A DNA stretch of 64,000 nt from Bacteroidales bacterium UBA4772. GTDB taxonomy: Bacteria > Bacteroidota > Bacteroidia > Bacteroidales > VadinHA17. This document shows, in pieces, positions 61,128 through 64,000 of this stretch. Position 1 is the stretch's first letter. Each line of letters opens with the position of its first letter. Location of the stretch: assembly GCA_002403305.1 (NCBI GenBank), contig DHHM01000011.1, positions 4,164 to 68,163 on the forward strand. The letters run 5' to 3'. A program made the position numbers and the translations under genes. Under the pieces are notes generated by a model. That model searched no databases. It saw nothing but the letters and a program-made list of their open reading frames with translations, and was not told the origin of the DNA.

Positions 61128-62302
61128 ATTTCACCGAAGCCTGAGACAGGATGGGCATAGGCTATCACATCCTTGCCTGTTATTGCCTCCGGACAGAGGA
61201 TGATAAGTCTCTCAAGCACATTCCTGAACTCTCTGACATTGCCCGTCCAGGTGATCTTCTGCAGTTCACTGATTGCGTCAGGAGTGATCTTCTTTTTGCC
61301 CATGCCGTACTCACCGCATATAAGAGTGTTGAAGTGCTCTGCCAGCAGCGGTATGTCCTCGCTTCTCTCATTGAGTGAGGGCACATGTATCAGGATGACG
61401 CTGAGCCTGTGGTAGAGATCCTCCCTGAAGGTGTTGTGTTCGATCTCATCCCTGATATTCTTGTTTGTTGCGGCAATGACCCTGACATCAACATGAATGT
61501 CCTTGTCTGACCCCACACGGGTGATCTTGCTTTCCTGCAATGCCCGGAGCACCTTGGCCTGGGCTGCCAGGCTCATGTCTCCCACTTCGTCCAGGAAGAT
61601 GGTGCCTCCCCCTGCCTGTTCGAACTTGCCGATGCGCTGTTTTATGGCTGAGGTGAATGACCCTTTCTCATGTCCGAACAGTTCGCTCTCAATGAGTTCC
61701 GACGGTATGGCAGCACAGTTGACCTCCACGAAAGGTCCTTTGGCGCGGCTGCTCTTCTCATGTATCTGGTGTGCCACAAGCTCCTTGCCGGTGCCGTTGG
61801 CCCCGGTGATGAGCACACGTGCCTCAGTGGGCGCTACCCTGTCTATCATCTCCTTTACCGTCATGATGGCCGGTGACTCGCCGATGATCTCAAACCTCTT
61901 GCTCACCTGCTTCTTCAGCACCCTGGTCTGGCTGATCAGCGACCCTCTCTCCAGGGCATTGCGTATGGTTATCAGCAGTCTGTTGAGATCAAGCGGCTTC
62001 TCCAGGAAGTCAAAGGCACCCTTCTTGATCGAGTCCACAGCCGTGTCTATGTTGCCGTGTCCCGAGATCATTATCACAGGCACATCCGCAGAGATCTCCT
62101 GGATCTTCTGCAGCACCTCGATGCCATCCATCTTTGCCATCTTGATGTCACACAGTACCACGTCATAGGTCTCCTGTGAGAACATTTTGATACCTGTGGC
62201 ACCCTCTTCGGCAAGATCTACCTCGTACTTTTCATATTCAAGTACATCCTTTAAAGTATTCCTTATCGACTTCTCGTCGTCGACAACCAGTATCCTTGCC
62301 AT
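61124..62302 (-). CDS. NtrC-like AAA+ response regulator lacking a DNA-binding domain
   Basis: A 392-aa protein with an N-terminal receiver (phosphoacceptor Asp52 in VVLCDIKM) and an AAA+ sigma-54-activator domain with Walker A GANGTGKE (167-174) and Walker B GGGTIFLDEVGD. Where sigma-54 activators carry GAFTGA, this has GSFTSA (214-219). The protein stops about 35 residues after the AAA+ domain, so the C-terminal Fis-type helix-turn-helix is missing. It may act as a phosphorylation-controlled ATPase that contacts a partner. Related proteins with the same features seem conserved in Bacteroidota. The histidine kinase is not encoded nearby. Confidence 0.9.
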   Translation of the reverse strand: MARILVVDDEKSIRNTLKDVLEYEKYEVDLAEEGATGIKMFSQETYDVVLCDIKMAKMDGIEVLQKIQEISADVPVIMISGHGNIDTAVDSIKKGAFDFLEKPLDLNRLLITIRNALERGSLISQTRVLKKQVSKRFEIIGESPAIMTVKEMIDRVAPTEARVLITGANGTGKELVAHQIHEKSSRAKGPFVEVNCAAIPSELIESELFGHEKGSFTSAIKQRIGKFEQAGGGTIFLDEVGDMSLAAQAKVLRALQESKITRVGSDKDIHVDVRVIAATNKNIRDEIEHNTFREDLYHRLSVILIHVPSLNERSEDIPLLAEHFNTLICGEYGMGKKKITPDAISELQKITWTGNVREFRNVLERLIILCPEAITGKDVIAYAHPVSGFGEI

Positions 62303-62314
62303 TTCAATATATGT

Positions 62315-63670
62315 TTATCCTTTGTATGTCAGCCATTTCCATAGCTCCTTGTAAGATGTCTTCTTGCCGTACATGAGTATACCGGTACGGTAGATCTTAG
62401 CTGCCATCCATACGGCTCCGAAGATTGTGATCAGCATCAGGCCCATTGACAATGCTATCTCCCAGGCCGGCACGTCAAACGGTATGCGGGCCACCATAAC
62501 AATGGGTGATGTGAGGGGTATGATTGAAAACCAGAATGAGAGTGAGCTCTCGGGGTTCTGCATTGTGCCCATCGCCACTATCAGCCCGAGGATGATCGGT
62601 ATTGTCACGGGCAGCATGAACTGCTGTGTCTCCGTCTCATTGTCTACGGCTGACCCTATGGCTGCAAAGAGCGATGCATAGAGGAGATAGCCGGTCAGGA
62701 AGTAGAAGATGAAGCTGAAGATGATCAGGCCCCAAGGCTGGTTCAGGGCCCCGGCAAACAGTTCCTGGAACTCGGTCAGCTGTTCGGCTGATATTGTGGA
62801 GGTTCCGGCACCTGCCATCGCCTGATCAGCCCCGGCAAAGCTCTGCGGCAGCTGCTGCATCTGTTCCAAGGTTCCCTCAGGAAGGAAACTGGACTTAATC
62901 ACCATCACCAGGGCCAGGGTAAGCACGATCCAGAGTGCAAACTGGGTGAGACCTACCAGGGCCACGCCGATGATCTTGCCAAGCATGAGCTGAACCGGCT
63001 TTACTGATGAGATTATGACCTCGACAATACGGTTGGTCTTCTCCTCAATGACACCGCGCATCACCATTGAGCCAAACATGAAGACGAGCATGTACATCAG
63101 GAATCCCCCTAAATATGCCAGCGCCATCGAGATGCCGGTGCTGGTCTCCCTGGTACTGCCCGACTCATCCATCTTGATGGTCTGTATCCTGACGCTGCTG
63201 TTTATAGTGCGTAGGATCTCGTCGAGGTTTTCGATGTTGTACGCCAGCAGCTTCTGCTTCTCTATCTCCTTCTCCAGGGAGCCTGAGATATGATCCAGAA
63301 GGCCTATGGGAGGTTGTTTCCTGGATATCAGCTGTATGGCATCAGGGGTAGTGACGATCTGGGGAGAAATATAGAGTACCCCGTAGTAACCCATCTCGGA
63401 GAAATTGTTTTTTATATCATTCAGCCTTACGCCCTGGAGATATTCAAAGTCGGTGTCCTTGGTGTCAGGAATGACATTGGTGAAGAGGTCCGATCCCTCT
63501 TCGATTACTGCAATCTTCTTGAAATTCTTGTCCTCGTTGCTCATCACCAGCATCGGGATGATGAAGATAAGGGCAAAGAGGAAGGGAGTGAGGAGAGTCA
63601 TGATGATGAACGACTTCTTGCGTACCCTGGTTACGTATTCCCTGCGGATAATGAGTAATGTCTTGTTCAT
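62315..63670 (-). CDS. ABC transporter permease (NatB-like)
   Basis: A 451-aa ABC-2 type permease. One helix near the N-terminus (about 20-45) is followed by a large extracytoplasmic domain (about 50-180) and five helices in the C-terminal half (starting YLGGFLMYMLVFMFGSMVMRGV). MRGVIEEKTNRIVEVIISSVKPVQLMLGKIIGV is the family signature of NatB/ABC-2 permeases, which export sodium ions, drugs or peptides. The partner ATPase gene begins 3 bases upstream. The regulator and GH2 genes follow on the same strand after 12 bases. Confidence 0.9.
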   Translation of the reverse strand: MNKTLLIIRREYVTRVRKKSFIIMTLLTPFLFALIFIIPMLVMSNEDKNFKKIAVIEEGSDLFTNVIPDTKDTDFEYLQGVRLNDIKNNFSEMGYYGVLYISPQIVTTPDAIQLISRKQPPIGLLDHISGSLEKEIEKQKLLAYNIENLDEILRTINSSVRIQTIKMDESGSTRETSTGISMALAYLGGFLMYMLVFMFGSMVMRGVIEEKTNRIVEVIISSVKPVQLMLGKIIGVALVGLTQFALWIVLTLALVMVIKSSFLPEGTLEQMQQLPQSFAGADQAMAGAGTSTISAEQLTEFQELFAGALNQPWGLIIFSFIFYFLTGYLLYASLFAAIGSAVDNETETQQFMLPVTIPIILGLIVAMGTMQNPESSLSFWFSIIPLTSPIVMVARIPFDVPAWEIALSMGLMLITIFGAVWMAAKIYRTGILMYGKKTSYKELWKWLTYKG

Positions 63671-63673
63671 GGC

Positions 63674-64000
63674 TCAGTTTTTTGCAGCTTCCCTGTTTCT
63701 TGTTTCCACAACCCTGATAAATATCTCGTTCATTGACGGCAGGGCGGGGTTGAATGAGACAACCTTCCCGGCGGCGGTCATCGCTTTGATGATCTCGTTG
63801 GTGTCGCCTGATTCCGTGGCTTTGATGCGCACCGCGCTCTTTCCGGCTTCGAAGACGGAGTTCAGAACGGAGAAGTGGCCGTTGCCTGCCGGAGTCACCT
63901 CCCCGTCAAAGATAATTTTGAATTCATTTTCTGCCCAGTCGCGCCGTATCTTCTCCACGCTTCCCTCGAGTATCGTATTGGCCTTGTTGATCAGCGTGAT
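63674..64000 (-). CDS. ABC transporter ATP-binding protein, C-terminal part (cut by window end)
   Basis: The last 109 codons of an ATPase subunit whose beginning lies past base 64000. The reading frame continues unbroken to the window edge, where ITLINKANTILEGSVEKIRRDW matches the end of the NBD (after the switch His) in NatA-type proteins. A C-terminal domain of about 85 aa typical of NatA follows. The Walker motifs are outside the window. It forms a pair with the NatB-like permease. Confidence 0.88.
   Translation of the reverse strand: MTLINKANTILEGSVEKIRRDWAENEFKIIFDGEVTPAGNGHFSVLNSVFEAGKSAVRIKATESGDTNEIIKAMTAAGKVVSFNPALPSMNEIFIRVVETRNREAAKN

Overview
The window looks like the chromosome of a Bacteroidota bacterium, probably a free-living member of the Bacteroidales/Marinilabiliales side of the phylum. 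The evidence is a SusC/SusD pair, the type IX secretion protein PorQ, the DUF4492-CydA-CydB oxidase operon, DUF5683 and DUF5777 proteins, type B ribosomal protein L31, promoters of the Bacteroidota type TAnnTTTG placed 10-60 bases before many genes, and A/T-rich leaders with almost no Shine-Dalgarno sequences. Exported proteins often carry Gln right after the predicted signal-peptide cut, and a glutaminyl-peptide cyclotransferase lipoprotein is encoded here. No species was identified.

Layout. 1-1012: the 3' part of a group II intron whose maturase has lost its reverse-transcriptase core, next to a tRNA-Pro on the other strand. 1220-7399 (minus): response regulator, DUF362 ferredoxin-like protein, pfkA, ispH, cmk, porQ and a DMT permease. 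7674-11321: etfB, etfA and an acyl-CoA dehydrogenase. 11506-20142: a c-type cytochrome region with a one-heme lipoprotein, a DUF5777 outer-membrane barrel, a seven-heme membrane-anchored cytochrome, a cytochrome b subunit, a small cytochrome c, a six-heme lipoprotein on a collagen-like stalk, an Fnr-like regulator with an N-terminal Cys cluster, and the fused haem-attachment protein CcsBA. 20143-26899: a minisatellite, then two related lipoproteins, SusD and SusC (minus). 27228-27302: tRNA-His with an odd acceptor stem. 27459-31579: flippase, class V aminotransferase-like enzyme and GNAT-like protein. 31677-43374: housekeeping genes (L31, lon, coaD, NUDIX, pyrE, SRPBCC, birA, rsfS, ftsH, DUF2007, cdsA, psd) and a flavodiiron protein. 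43466-48189: Hsp20, AI-2E permease and cytochrome bd oxidase. 48231-58745: DAHP synthase/chorismate mutase, pssA, HAD phosphatase, glutaminyl cyclase, parAB, DUF5683, MltD-like transglycosylase and an SGNH-MBOAT fusion. 58767-64000 (minus): GH2 lipoprotein, an NtrC-like regulator without a DNA-binding domain, and an ABC exporter cut by the window end.

How the parts fit. The cytochrome block holds the parts of a quinol-to-outer-membrane electron route (cytochrome b, anchored seven-heme protein, soluble cytochrome c, barrel plus haem lipoproteins) beside its assembly factor and an Fnr-like regulator, so it is probably an oxygen-responsive respiratory module; the electron acceptor cannot be read from sequence. 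Cytochrome bd and the flavodiiron protein supply micro-oxic respiration and O2/NO removal.

The most unusual signal is a pair of related structured leaders about 115-120 nt long (14400-14519 and 42034-42147). They sit directly before the small cytochrome c and the flavodiiron protein, 27 kb apart, with compensating changes in their helices. They look like copies of one cis-regulatory RNA that I do not recognise. The SGNH-MBOAT fusion behind a lytic transglycosylase suggests one-protein O-acylation of the cell wall or another envelope polymer.
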